This document shows, in pieces, positions 1 to 9,174 of a DNA stretch of 64,000 bases. The DNA lies in contig DAITAZ010000013.1 in NCBI GenBank assembly GCA_036824045.1, forward strand, positions 22,565 to 86,564. Direction: 5' to 3'. The notes beneath the pieces were generated by a model. That model was not told the DNA's origin. It did no database searches and saw only the letters and a program-made list of their open reading frames with translations. Each line of letters begins with the position of its first letter. Position 1 is the first letter of the stretch. The translations under genes and the position numbers were made by a program. The DNA comes from DAITAZ01 sp036824045. GTDB taxonomy: Bacteria > Pseudomonadota > Gammaproteobacteria > Burkholderiales > Rhodocyclaceae.

Positions 1-240
1 GCAGCCGCGTCGGAAATCGTGATTGCAGGCGAGGCGCTGTCCCATTGCGTGGCGGCCAGCGTTCGCGATCTGGCGGCGCAACTGGGCCCGGAGGCCTGCC
101 GCCGCATCACGCTGCTGACGGATTGCAGCAGCGCCGTCCCGGGCTTTGAATCCCTCGCAGAGGCCTTCGTGGAAGAGTGCCGGGGACGCGGGATGCACCT
201 GCTCGCCTCCACCGAGTGGCGCCTGGGGGCAGGGCGGTGA
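1..240 (+). CDS. C-terminal part of a nicotinamidase-like cysteine hydrolase (truncated by window edge)
   Basis: The open frame enters from the left edge and ends at the TGA at 238-240. The visible 79 residues include a G-E-A-L-S-H-C-V segment, which matches the nucleophile-cysteine loop of isochorismatase/nicotinamidase-type hydrolases. Nicotinamidase turns nicotinamide into nicotinate, the substrate of the next gene, whose GTG start overlaps this stop by 4 bases. That coupling supports a PncA-like role. The N-terminal half with the other catalytic residues lies outside the window, so another cysteine hydrolase of the same fold is possible. Confidence 0.7.
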   Translation, partial: AAASEIVIAGEALSHCVAASVRDLAAQLGPEACRRITLLTDCSSAVPGFESLAEAFVEECRGRGMHLLASTEWRLGAGR

Positions 241-1448
241 AATCGCCGCCGATCATTGCATCGCTGCTGGACACGGACCTCTACAAGCTCACCATGTTGC
301 AGGTCTTCCTCCACCAGGCCCCGGCGGCCAGTGGGGAATACCGATTCATCTGCCGGAACCGTCCCCGGATTCCCCTGGCGAGTCTGCGCAGCGAAATCGA
401 GGCCCAGATCGACCATCTGTGCGCCTTGCGCTACACCGGAGAGGAACTGGACTACCTGCGAAGTTTCCGCTTCTTCAAAAGCGATTTCATCGACTATCTG
501 GAGCTGTTCCAGTTCCGCAGGCGTTTCATCTCGGTCGGGGAATCGCCGGCCCAGCCCGGTGCGTTGGAGATCGTCGCCCGCGGGCCGCTGATGCACGTGA
601 TGTTGTTCGAGATCTTCGTGCTCGCCATCGTCTCGGAGGTGTACTTCGGCGTCTTCGATCAGGCGTCGGCTTTGGCCGAAGGGCGCCGGCGGCTGGCAGC
701 CAAGGTGGGTTCCCTGCGTGCCTTTGCCGCCGAACCGGCCTGCCGCCATCCTTACCTGATGTTCGAGTTTGGCACCCGGCGCCGGGCGAGCCGCGCCTGG
801 CACGAGGAGGTGCTGACTACCCTGGCCGCGGAGGTGCCCGCGCTGCTGCGGGGAACGAGCAACGTAGACATGGCCCGCCGTTACGGCCTCACCCCCATTG
901 GCACCATGGCGCACGAGTACCTGCAGGCCCATCAGGCCTTTGGCTATCGCCTGAGGGATTTCCAGAAGATGGCGCTGGAGAACTGGGTCAAGGAGTATCG
1001 GGGCGACCTCGGAATCGCGTTGACGGACGTGGTGGGCATGGACGCTTTCCTGGCCGACTTCGACCTCTACTTCGCCAAGCTCTTTGACGGTTTGCGCCAC
1101 GATTCGGGGGACCCGGTGGCGTGGGGAGAAAAGGCTCTGGTGCACTACGACGGGCTGCGTATCGACGCCCACACCAAGATGCTGACCTTCTCCGATGCGC
1201 TGGACCTGCCCCGCAGCTACGCCTTGTACCGTCGCTTCGCCGACCGGGCAAAAGTGGGTTTTGGAATCGGTACCCATCTGACCCACGACCTGGGACTCGA
1301 ACCCCTCAACATCGTGATGAAGCTGACCGAGTGCAATGGCTATCCGGTCGCTAAACTCTCGGATACACCGGGCAAGACGGTGTGCGACGATCCCACCTTT
1401 CTGGCCTATCTGCGCCAGGTGTTTCATGTGCCGACCCAGGCACTTTGA
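237..1448 (+). CDS. pncB: Nicotinate phosphoribosyltransferase
   Basis: This 403-residue cytoplasmic enzyme joins nicotinate and PRPP to give nicotinate mononucleotide in the Preiss-Handler salvage route. The N-terminal L-D-T-D-L-Y-K-L-T-M segment, the GTSNV...GTMAHEY region near residues 210-228 and the H-D-S-G-D-P motif near residue 288 are typical of the family, and the length fits. The GTG at 237 is chosen because the protein then begins just before the conserved LLDTDLYK and overlaps the upstream hydrolase stop. A longer frame to 177 adds only non-conserved residues. It is the second gene of a four-gene NAD operon. Confidence 0.95.
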   Translation: MKSPPIIASLLDTDLYKLTMLQVFLHQAPAASGEYRFICRNRPRIPLASLRSEIEAQIDHLCALRYTGEELDYLRSFRFFKSDFIDYLELFQFRRRFISVGESPAQPGALEIVARGPLMHVMLFEIFVLAIVSEVYFGVFDQASALAEGRRRLAAKVGSLRAFAAEPACRHPYLMFEFGTRRRASRAWHEEVLTTLAAEVPALLRGTSNVDMARRYGLTPIGTMAHEYLQAHQAFGYRLRDFQKMALENWVKEYRGDLGIALTDVVGMDAFLADFDLYFAKLFDGLRHDSGDPVAWGEKALVHYDGLRIDAHTKMLTFSDALDLPRSYALYRRFADRAKVGFGIGTHLTHDLGLEPLNIVMKLTECNGYPVAKLSDTPGKTVCDDPTFLAYLRQVFHVPTQAL

Positions 1449-1455
1449 GGAAAAG

Positions 1456-3150
1456 ATGCAAAAGACCGATCTTCGAATCGCGCTGTGCCAGCTCAACTAC
1501 AAGCTGTGCGATTTTCAGGGAAATGTGGCCCGTATTCGAGCCGCGCTCGCCGGGCTCGAAAGTGCGGATCTGGTGGTGTTCTCCGAGATGTGCCTGTCCG
1601 GGTACCACCCCCAGGACATGGTGGAGGAGCCCTATTTCCTGCCCCGTCAGGACGAGGCACTGGCCGCTGTCCTCGAGGCCTCCCGCGGCATGCCGGCGAC
1701 GCTGGTGTTGGGCGCCGTGACCCGCAACCAAGGTGTCGGCAAGCCCCTTCAGAATGGATTGCTGGTGGTGCGGGGCGGCGAGGTCCTGCTCACCTATCAC
1801 AAGCAACTGCTTCCCACCTACGACATCTTCGATGAACGTCGCCACTTCGAGCCCGGGCACGACGCCCCGGCGTTGCTGGAACTGTGCGGCCGCAAGGTGG
1901 GCTTCCTGATCTGCGAGGACGGCTGGAACGACGAGGAACTGCATTACCCCATCAACCCTTTCCGCCGCGTTGTGGAGGCAGGGGCCGAACTGGTGGTCAG
2001 CATCAACGCCAGCCCCTCGGATGTGGGCAAGCAGCGCCAGCGGCACGGGATCTTTGGTGCGGCCTGCCGGCGCTATGGCGTGCCCCTGGTTTTCGTCAAC
2101 CAGGTGGGCGGCAACGACCAGCTCGTGTTCGATGGCGCGTCCTTCCTCGTGGCGGCGGACGGGGCCGTGGTCCATGCCCTGCCCAGTTTCGAGGAGCGCG
2201 TCGAAACCGTAGTGTTTGACGGCGGCTGGCGGGTGAGCGGCGAGCCGCGGACCGGGCGCTTTGAGGCCTACCTCGATGATGCGGACTTCTACTACCGGCA
2301 AGTGGTGCTGGGTCTGCAGGACTATGTGCGCAAGGTGGGCTTTCGCGGTGTGGTGGTGGGGTCGTCGGGCGGCATTGATTCAGCCCTGACCCTTGCGCTG
2401 GCGGCCGATGCCCTCGGGCCGGACCAGGTGAAGGCGATCACCCTTCCTTCCCCTTACTCCAGTGCGGGCAGTGTGGATGATTCGGTGGAGCTGTGCCGGA
2501 ATCTGGGGGTGGAGTTGTTCCGCCACCCCATCAGCGACCTCTTCGCCACCTACAAGCTCGGCTTTGCCGAGGCCTTCGGCCGCGAGCCCACCGGGCTGGC
2601 GGCGGAGAACCTGCAGGCGCGCATACGTGGCACGGTCCTGATGGCCTATTCCAACCAGTTTGGTCACCTCGTCATCTCCACCGGCAACAAGAGCGAGATG
2701 TCTGTGGGCTACGCCACGTTGTACGGAGACATGAACGGAGGCCTGAACCTCATCGGCGATCTCTACAAGACCGAGGTGTACGCGGTGTGCCGCCACTACA
2801 ACGCGTTGCATGGCACCGACCGCATTCCCCTGGCAATCCTGGAAAAGCCGCCTTCCGCAGAACTCGCGCCCGGCCAAAAGGATACGGACTCCCTGCCGCC
2901 CTATGAGGTGCTCGACGAGATCCTCAAGCTGCATATCGAGGGAAAGCGCTTGCGCCCGGCGGAGTATGCGGCCGCCTCGGCGTTTGTGGCCGGTCTCGAA
3001 GCGCGGGGCGACGCCGCGCTGGTACGGCGCATTCACACGCTGGTGGCCCGGGCGGAATTCAAACGGCGCCAGGCTGCGCCCATCATCCGTGTGCGCGGAC
3101 GCGCCTTCGGTACCGGCCGGCAGATGCCCATTGCCGCCAGCTATGGTTGA
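1456..3150 (+). CDS. nadE: Glutamine-dependent NAD+ synthetase
   Basis: The 564-residue two-domain protein amidates nicotinate adenine dinucleotide to NAD+. Residues 1 to about 270 form a nitrilase-type glutaminase domain with the Glu (SEM), Lys (TYHKQLLPTYD) and Cys (LICEDGW) triad visible. Residues 290-564 are the synthetase domain with the pyrophosphate loop SGGIDSA at about 304-310. The ATG at 1456 has a GAGG Shine-Dalgarno at 1447-1450, only seven bases past the pncB stop; the in-frame extension upstream lies inside pncB and is rejected. It is translated in line with pncB and the NMN adenylyltransferase gene. Confidence 0.95.
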   Translation: MQKTDLRIALCQLNYKLCDFQGNVARIRAALAGLESADLVVFSEMCLSGYHPQDMVEEPYFLPRQDEALAAVLEASRGMPATLVLGAVTRNQGVGKPLQNGLLVVRGGEVLLTYHKQLLPTYDIFDERRHFEPGHDAPALLELCGRKVGFLICEDGWNDEELHYPINPFRRVVEAGAELVVSINASPSDVGKQRQRHGIFGAACRRYGVPLVFVNQVGGNDQLVFDGASFLVAADGAVVHALPSFEERVETVVFDGGWRVSGEPRTGRFEAYLDDADFYYRQVVLGLQDYVRKVGFRGVVVGSSGGIDSALTLALAADALGPDQVKAITLPSPYSSAGSVDDSVELCRNLGVELFRHPISDLFATYKLGFAEAFGREPTGLAAENLQARIRGTVLMAYSNQFGHLVISTGNKSEMSVGYATLYGDMNGGLNLIGDLYKTEVYAVCRHYNALHGTDRIPLAILEKPPSAELAPGQKDTDSLPPYEVLDEILKLHIEGKRLRPAEYAAASAFVAGLEARGDAALVRRIHTLVARAEFKRRQAAPIIRVRGRAFGTGRQMPIAASYG

Positions 3151-3159
3151 GGAACGAGG

Positions 3160-4224
3160 GTGAGCGCGAGTTACGACTACACGGTTTTCATCGGCCGTTG
3201 CCAGCCTGTGCACAACGGGCATCTCGCCATGATGCTGCGGGCCCTGGAGCTGGGCCGGCATCTGATCGTGGCCCTGGGCTCGGCGCAACGGTCGCGCAAC
3301 ATCAAGCATCCGTTTTCCGATGGGGAACGGGAGGCCATGATCCGCGCTGCCCTCGACGAAGCCTTGCCCGGCGCCTCGGCACGGCTGACCGTTTGCCCGA
3401 TCCGCGACCGCTACGACGACCGGCGCTGGGCCGCGGCAGTGAGAACTGCGGTGGGCGCGGTGGTGCCGGAGGGTGCGAGCGTGGCATTGGTGGGCCACGC
3501 CAAGGATCATTCCACCTACTACTTGCGGGCGTTTCCCGAGTGGCCGCTGGTGCTGGAGTCCGTGCACGCCCAAGGGGTATCTGCCACCCGGGTTCGGGCG
3601 CTGTTCTTCACGGACCCGGATCAGGGGCAGTCCGGGGTGGGGCTGAAAACGCTGCTGCCCTCGGCGGTGGAGCGCTTTCTCGAGGCGTTTCGCCAAACGC
3701 CCCCATTCCACGACCTGGCCGCCGAGTACCGGGAGGTGATGCAGGGCAAGGCTGCGTGGGCAGTTGCGCCGTACCCGGTGGTTTTTGTGACCGTGGATGC
3801 GGTGTTGGAATGCGCCGGCCATGTGCTGCTGATTCGCCGGGGGGGCTTTCCTGGCCGGGGCCAGTGGGCGCTGCCCGGCGGGTTCCTGGACCAGAACGAA
3901 CGCCTTTTGGCCGCGGCCAAGCGGGAACTGGCGGAAGAGACGTCACTGCGGCTGGATGCGGCGGCGGTGGCGCCCGAACTGCTTGGCAGTGCCGTGTTCG
4001 ACTATCCCGATCGCAGCGTGCGTGGCCGCACCGTGACCCACGCCTTCCATTTCCGCATGAATCAAGCCGAGTTGCCCGTGGTGCAGGGGGGCGACGACGC
4101 GGCCGAGGCCCGCTGGGTGCCCGTGGCGGACCTGGCGGGAATGAGCGACAGGATGTTCGAGGACCATCTGCACATCATCGACAGCTTTATTCCGGTCTAT
4201 CCGGACAGCCCCGCCCGGGGATGA
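3160..4224 (+). CDS. Bifunctional NMN adenylyltransferase / Nudix hydrolase
   Basis: The 354-residue fusion has an N-terminal nucleotidyltransferase domain (GRCQPVHNGH, an HxGH-type motif at about residues 12-21) that makes NAD+ from NMN and ATP. Its C-terminal Nudix domain has a complete box at about residues 234-257 (GGFLDQNE...REL.EE). Characterised relatives (NadM-Nudix, as in Synechocystis and Francisella) also cleave ADP-ribose. The GTG at 3160 has GAGGAACGAGG upstream and follows nadE by nine bases. The gene ends four bases before the convergent NERD-helicase stop, so no room is left for a conventional terminator. Confidence 0.92.
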   Translation: MSASYDYTVFIGRCQPVHNGHLAMMLRALELGRHLIVALGSAQRSRNIKHPFSDGEREAMIRAALDEALPGASARLTVCPIRDRYDDRRWAAAVRTAVGAVVPEGASVALVGHAKDHSTYYLRAFPEWPLVLESVHAQGVSATRVRALFFTDPDQGQSGVGLKTLLPSAVERFLEAFRQTPPFHDLAAEYREVMQGKAAWAVAPYPVVFVTVDAVLECAGHVLLIRRGGFPGRGQWALPGGFLDQNERLLAAAKRELAEETSLRLDAAAVAPELLGSAVFDYPDRSVRGRTVTHAFHFRMNQAELPVVQGGDDAAEARWVPVADLAGMSDRMFEDHLHIIDSFIPVYPDSPARG

Positions 4225-4228
4225 GGGC

Positions 4229-5863
4229 TCAGGGAATGCGGGCGGCCAGTTGCGCCGCCGCCCGCTCGGAGAGCACCAGCACCAGCTTCATCATCGCCCG
4301 GGTGGCGCCCACAAACAGTTTGCGCATGGCCGCTTCATCCAGCGTCTCGAAATCCACCTCCGCCAACACCACGGCGGGTGCTGCTTGCCCCTTGAAGCGG
4401 TAGATCGATTCGGTCAGCACGTCCCCCTCGGAGAACTCCGGGTGCCCCAGCAGGTCGTAGCGGCCGGTGAAACGCCGCAGCCGATGGGGGCCGAGTTGAT
4501 CCAGGCTGAGCAAGCTTGATTGCTCCCGCCCCCGGTAGCTCAGCAGCGCGATATCCTCCTTCCGGTAGCCCGAGGCGTAGCAGCGCCGGATGGCGTCCTT
4601 GACTCCCTGGCGCAGGCCATCCGTGTCCCCGTAGGTGATGAAGTCCACCTCGTCGCCTTCGAACGGGGATGCTGCCTCCATGTCCAGGCCCGGTGGGAGC
4701 AGGTGTTGCAGGAGGCGTACAACGCTGCGAGGGCTGCGGAAGTTGGCGGCGGCGCGAAACTCCACCCAGCCGGGGAGCGCGACGGGTGGCCTGCCGTAGA
4801 GGTTCTGCCAGGGGTCTTCCAGCCACAGCAGTCGCGCGCCGGGGCGGGCCAGCCGGAACACCGCATCCCGCCAGCTTTCGGAAAAATCCTGGCCCTCATC
4901 CACGATCACCGTGTCGAAGCGCAGTGCCTCCGGGGGCTGTACCCGGCTGGCGATGTCCACCACCCGGGAGAACGCGTCCGGCAGGGAATAGTCCGGGGTG
5001 AGGCCCTGGCTGCGGATCAGCCGGTCGCACAGGTGGTGGAAGGTACAAGCCTGGCCGCCCGGCGGCGCCACGCGCTCCATGTGGTCTGCCAGGGGGCGGT
5101 TGTAGCAAACGTAAAGGGGCCGACGGCCGGCGCCCAGCGCGGCCTCGTACTCCGCCAGGGCCAGTTGCGTCTTGCCGGAACCGGCGGTGCCCACCACACG
5201 TAAGCGGTAGGGCTCGAAGTGCAGACGGCGGGCCCAGTGGGCGAGCCCGCCGGAGATCCGGGTCACCAGATCCCGGGCCCGCCCCATCAGGGCGCTCACA
5301 TCGGTCTCGAGCTGGATGGTGTCCCGCAGAAACCGGTGCACGTCCTGGGCGGCGGGTGCCGGCTCGCCGGCGGGCAGGGCGGTGGTGATGACCGACGCCA
5401 GCGCTTCCCGCCGGCCGGCATCGACGATGCGGGCCGGCTCCAGCCCGGCGGTGAGGGGCGCGCGCACCCGGTAGTCCGGGCAGTAGAGCAGGTATTCCAG
5501 GCGGGGACACGCCCCCCCAAGGCGTGCGGTGAGCTTGGTTTGCAGTGATTGCACGTTGCGGGCGAGCTGAACCGCCACGCGCTTGCTGCGGCCCCCGTAG
5601 TGCTTGATCAGCCCTTCGGCGGACTCCTCAAGAAAGCCGCTCTTCTGCTCGATCAGGAGCAGCTCCCCGGCGGCATTGACCACCACGAAGTCGATCTCTC
5701 CGTAGACGGAAAATCCCTTGTGGAGGCTGGTCCAGTGCACGGCGTGGTAGATCGTGTAGCAGTCGGGCAGCGCACCGGCCAGGAACTCCAGGGTCTCAAT
5801 CTCCCGGGCGGCGGCGCCGGTCACCGCCAGATCGCGCCACCCATCGGGGCGGACTATCGCCAT
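4229..5863 (-). CDS. NERD domain-containing superfamily I helicase-like protein
   Basis: The 544-residue protein begins with a NERD (nuclease-related) domain at about residues 25-145. It carries the restriction-endonuclease-like D58...E72-x-K74 pattern (GEIDFVVV, LLIEQKSG). A UvrD/Rep-like ATPase follows: Walker A GTAGSGKT at 225-232, Walker B VDEGQD at 321-326, and a C-terminal VGATRA motif VI. It probably acts on DNA or RNA, but the substrate is unknown and such genes occur in both housekeeping and defence settings. The ATG at 5863 lies one base after the stop of the flavin reductase gene, so the two are likely co-transcribed. The longer upstream frame runs through that gene and is a shadow. 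Confidence 0.85.
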   Translation of the reverse strand: MAIVRPDGWRDLAVTGAAAREIETLEFLAGALPDCYTIYHAVHWTSLHKGFSVYGEIDFVVVNAAGELLLIEQKSGFLEESAEGLIKHYGGRSKRVAVQLARNVQSLQTKLTARLGGACPRLEYLLYCPDYRVRAPLTAGLEPARIVDAGRREALASVITTALPAGEPAPAAQDVHRFLRDTIQLETDVSALMGRARDLVTRISGGLAHWARRLHFEPYRLRVVGTAGSGKTQLALAEYEAALGAGRRPLYVCYNRPLADHMERVAPPGGQACTFHHLCDRLIRSQGLTPDYSLPDAFSRVVDIASRVQPPEALRFDTVIVDEGQDFSESWRDAVFRLARPGARLLWLEDPWQNLYGRPPVALPGWVEFRAAANFRSPRSVVRLLQHLLPPGLDMEAASPFEGDEVDFITYGDTDGLRQGVKDAIRRCYASGYRKEDIALLSYRGREQSSLLSLDQLGPHRLRRFTGRYDLLGHPEFSEGDVLTESIYRFKGQAAPAVVLAEVDFETLDEAAMRKLFVGATRAMMKLVLVLSERAAAQLAARIP

Positions 5864-5864
5864 C

Positions 5865-6440
5865 TCAGCTCGCCTCCGTGCTGACCTCGAAGGACGCTCC
5901 GATGGCAAGGAAAGCGCCGCCCGCCTGGTAGTGCACGGTGCACAGGGAGGAATCGTCAAACTGCCAGTGGCCGTCGCGGAACACGCGTGGATCCGCCCAG
6001 GCGGCCACCACCTGACCGATGAAAAGGTCGTGGCGATCAGCCATGGCGGTTTCGGGCAGCACCCGGCACTCAAGCCAGGCGACGCAGCCGCCCACCAGGG
6101 GCGCGCCGACGAGGGAGGCGGGCTGGGCTTCGAGCCCAAGCACGGCGAACTTGTCGGTGTCGCGCCCACTACGGGTACCGGCGGCCAGGGTCTGGGCCGC
6201 GAGGGCACGGGGCGGTACGTTCAGGACGAATTCACCGGACGCTTCCACCAGCGTTCGGGTGAAGGTGTTTTTGTCGATGACCACGGCCACCTTGGGCGGA
6301 TCGAAGTCCAGGGGCATGGACCAGGCCGCAGCCATCACGTTGCGCCGGCCGCCGCTGGCGCTGGAGACCAACACCGTCGGGCCGTGGTTCAGGAGGCGGT
6401 AGGCCTTGGGCAGGGGAACAGGCAGGCAGTTGGCGGCCAT
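5865..6440 (-). CDS. Flavin reductase-like FMN-binding protein
   Basis: The 191-residue protein has the split-barrel flavin reductase layout: an N-terminal P-T-V-L-V-S-S segment, the NVMAAAW(S)MPLDFDPP-K-V region that packs on FMN, and FVLNVP further on. Family members reduce free flavin with NAD(P)H or serve as partner reductases for monooxygenases. No oxygenase gene is adjacent, so the partner cannot be inferred. The NERD-helicase gene starts one base downstream. Length is normal for the family. Confidence 0.85.
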   Translation of the reverse strand: MAANCLPVPLPKAYRLLNHGPTVLVSSASGGRRNVMAAAWSMPLDFDPPKVAVVIDKNTFTRTLVEASGEFVLNVPPRALAAQTLAAGTRSGRDTDKFAVLGLEAQPASLVGAPLVGGCVAWLECRVLPETAMADRHDLFIGQVVAAWADPRVFRDGHWQFDDSSLCTVHYQAGGAFLAIGASFEVSTEAS

Positions 6441-6466
6441 CGGGGTCTCTCGGGGTCAAAGCAATC

Positions 6467-6496
6467 AGGCGATGTTCCGCACCCGAAACATCGCCT
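6467..6496 (-). terminator. Inverted repeat after the glycoside hydrolase gene, terminator-like
   Basis: A perfect 10-bp inverted repeat (AGGCGATGTT at 6467-6476 with AACATCGCCT at 6487-6496, 10-base loop) lies 32 bases past the stop of the minus-strand glycoside hydrolase gene and before the flavin reductase gene. The following minus-strand bases are only moderately T-rich, so this is a hairpin that could terminate or stabilise the message rather than a textbook terminator. Confidence 0.5.
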
Positions 6497-6527
6497 CAAT
6501 TATCCTCGCCTGCCACCGCAGGGGGCG

Positions 6528-9068
6528 TTACTGGCAGATGCTGGGCATGGCGGCACAAATCAGGGAGCCCAGCCGACTCCCCATCCAGCTCGGGCCGCCC
6601 GTGGGCGTCACAGTCGTGCCCCCTGCCGTCGAAATCGTCACTTCGTTGGAGTAGGCAGAATCACCGCCGGCGCCTGTGGCACGTATCCGGTAGGAGTAGG
6701 TGGTGCTGGCGGCCAGACCCGTGTCCCGATAGAAGGTCGTATTGGCCGCAAGGAGTGCCACCTGGGTCCAGCCGCCGTCGGCGCCAGTTCGTCGCTCAAC
6801 CTTGAAGCCGGTTTCGTTGGCGGAGCTGTCAGACCAGTTGAGGCTGATCTGGCTGCTGGAATCCGCGCTGGCGCCGAGCCCGGAGGGTGCCACCGGCGCG
6901 GTGTCGGAACCGACCCGCCACAACTCGATGCCGGAAAACGCCACGCCGGGTGTGTTCGACCGCACAGCGATGGTTCCGGAGGTCGCCTGTACCGTCCAGG
7001 GGCCCAGACGCTGCCATTGCCCGGCCCCCCCCGAATTGATCGACCGCTGAACCGTGGTGCCATTGACCAGCACGTCGAAAGTGATCGGAGCGTCGTTCTC
7101 CCACACATAAAGGTAGACCTGATAGCTCCCCGCGGGCAGGTTGGTGAGGGTGACGTTTGTGCCTTCGGAACTCCAGATCGCCGCGCGCAGCATCTGGGCC
7201 TTGGCGCTGTCGGTGACAGGGCTGAGCACCTGGGCCTGGTTCTCGACCACCTGGCCGGTGTATTGGTAGTTTGCGGAGGTGGCGCCATCCCAGGCATTCC
7301 CATCAATGAGCAAAGCCGGACCGTTGAGGTTGATCCCCCGGTAGAACGCCGTGCCCGAGCTGCCCACGGTCACCGTGATCGCACTGGAACTGGCGGTGCC
7401 TCCGGCATTGTCGGTCGCCACTGCGGTGATGGTCCACACGCCAGAGGGGGGCGACCAGGTGAACGTCCAGGGGCTGGCCGTGGCTTCGCCGATCTTGGTA
7501 TTGCCGGCGTAATAGGCGACATGGGTGACACTTCCGTCCGGGTCGGATGCGATCGACGTGAACGTGATGGACGAGCCGCCGGTCGTGGAGTACCCGTTGG
7601 CGGGGCCGGCGATGGAAACGGATGGCAGGATGTTGCCGGCTACGGTGGTGCGGATGCGCAATGCAATGTCGTCCGAGAACGCAGGCGATGCGAGCGTCCG
7701 GATGCCCCCACCGTGGGCAATGTCCTCGGTCTTGTCCACGCGACCGGTCTGCGTGTTGATCCATTCTGCCCGATAGCTGCCAGCCGGAAGATCAACCTGC
7801 AACTCGGCGTAGCTACCCCCATTGAGCCAGACGGCGTACTGCTTTCCTGGTTCGGAAAGGGCGTGGGCCTCCACCGGCACACCACCCTTGATGAAGCCCG
7901 TTCCGGGCGCCATGCGCGTCATGTCAAAACTGTTGATGAATCGCGCGAGGACGCTGAGTTGTGTCCGGACTGCTGCGCCGCCGCCCCCGTATACCGAGTT
8001 CTGCCAGGCTGGATCATCTCCGGTTTCCAGGCGCGCGGTCAGCGACCAGTCGAGCATGTTGTACACCGCGCCGCCGGCCAGCACGAACATCCATGCTTCC
8101 TTGCGGTAGGGGTTGGGGCTGGCGCCGCCGAAGCCGGTTTCGTCAAAGGCGATGGGCTTGTTCAGACCGTAGTTCCACTTGACCGACTCGGTGGACGTGT
8201 AGTGGAAGTTGAACACCGAGACGTCGGCGGGGGGGTTGGAGATGGTGGCCGAGCCGTTGGCGATGTTCTGCGCGATCAGGTGTGTCTTGCCCAGTGCGGC
8301 TTCCGTGGTCTTGATGCGGTTGATGATCCGCGCCTGCCAGGCCGCGGTGCCGCCCCCAAGGTAGGGCTCGTTGATGATTTCGTAGTACACATTGTCGAAG
8401 CCGTTCAACTCCGCCACGATCTTCGCGGTCACCGCTTCTTGCGCAGCGGTGAGGGCGGCGTTGGACAGATTGTGCGTATCCAACGAAGCCACGTTGCCCA
8501 CGTTGTTGATGTTGTTGGCGGCGTTGAGCGGACTGACATGCCAGTCGTCGTAGTAGATGGAAAACAGCCCGACCTGGACGACGATGCCACGGCGCTCCGC
8601 CTGAGAGACGAAATCCTTCAACCGGGCGAAGTAGGCGGGATCCCACTGGCTCAAATCGAACTTGTTACCACCCTGGGCGTGGCCCGGCGTCGAGCTTCTG
8701 GCCCATGGGGCCAGCAAGCGTCCCGGGGCCGGGGTCATGTTGTCCCAATCCGAATTCCAGTTCTGCACATAGGTGCCGATCTGGATCTTGGTCAGGTTGA
8801 AGCCCAGCGTCTGGAGCATGTCCAGATAGGGCATGTAGTCGAAGTCCAGGTTGATGACCGAGCCGTAGTGCTCTGCCGAGGTCACCAGCACGGTCGGCTT
8901 GCCCTGGAAGAGGAAATAGCGGTTGTTATCAGGATGGAGCTTGAGCGGTTCGGCGTGGGCGGTCGGCAACCCGAGCAGGATGATCGCTGCGAGCACAGTG
9001 GCAAGCGTATTGCGAGCCAGTTTGAAAATCCCCGCGAAGCCGCTGTTTATTATCTTATTGCTGAGCAT
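6528..9068 (-). CDS. Secreted multidomain glycoside hydrolase-like protein
   Basis: The 846-residue protein has a signal peptide (about residues 1-39, cleaved after AHA). Residues 40 to about 370 resemble a clan-A TIM-barrel hydrolase: YYEIINEPY places a candidate acid/base Glu at 234 in an N-E-P motif, and IAFDETGFG gives a candidate nucleophile Glu at 310. Next come a beta-sandwich region, an Ig-like domain around residues 470-560 (SDPDGSV...VAYYAG), a malectin/CBM-like domain around 575-700 and a fibronectin type III domain around 715-805. It probably acts on a beta-linked polysaccharide outside the cell, perhaps self-made matrix. The substrate and exact GH family are not determined here. 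Confidence 0.8.
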   Translation of the reverse strand: MLSNKIINSGFAGIFKLARNTLATVLAAIILLGLPTAHAEPLKLHPDNNRYFLFQGKPTVLVTSAEHYGSVINLDFDYMPYLDMLQTLGFNLTKIQIGTYVQNWNSDWDNMTPAPGRLLAPWARSSTPGHAQGGNKFDLSQWDPAYFARLKDFVSQAERRGIVVQVGLFSIYYDDWHVSPLNAANNINNVGNVASLDTHNLSNAALTAAQEAVTAKIVAELNGFDNVYYEIINEPYLGGGTAAWQARIINRIKTTEAALGKTHLIAQNIANGSATISNPPADVSVFNFHYTSTESVKWNYGLNKPIAFDETGFGGASPNPYRKEAWMFVLAGGAVYNMLDWSLTARLETGDDPAWQNSVYGGGGAAVRTQLSVLARFINSFDMTRMAPGTGFIKGGVPVEAHALSEPGKQYAVWLNGGSYAELQVDLPAGSYRAEWINTQTGRVDKTEDIAHGGGIRTLASPAFSDDIALRIRTTVAGNILPSVSIAGPANGYSTTGGSSITFTSIASDPDGSVTHVAYYAGNTKIGEATASPWTFTWSPPSGVWTITAVATDNAGGTASSSAITVTVGSSGTAFYRGINLNGPALLIDGNAWDGATSANYQYTGQVVENQAQVLSPVTDSAKAQMLRAAIWSSEGTNVTLTNLPAGSYQVYLYVWENDAPITFDVLVNGTTVQRSINSGGAGQWQRLGPWTVQATSGTIAVRSNTPGVAFSGIELWRVGSDTAPVAPSGLGASADSSSQISLNWSDSSANETGFKVERRTGADGGWTQVALLAANTTFYRDTGLAASTTYSYRIRATGAGGDSAYSNEVTISTAGGTTVTPTGGPSWMGSRLGSLICAAMPSICQ

Positions 9069-9174
9069 GTTTGCATGGTACGCATTGGCGACAATGCAAG
9101 ATTATGCGTCTTGTGGCCACTTGAAAAGCGGCGGAAGTTGTTAAATCAGATCGCGAGCGTCCTTCCGTCGGCGT

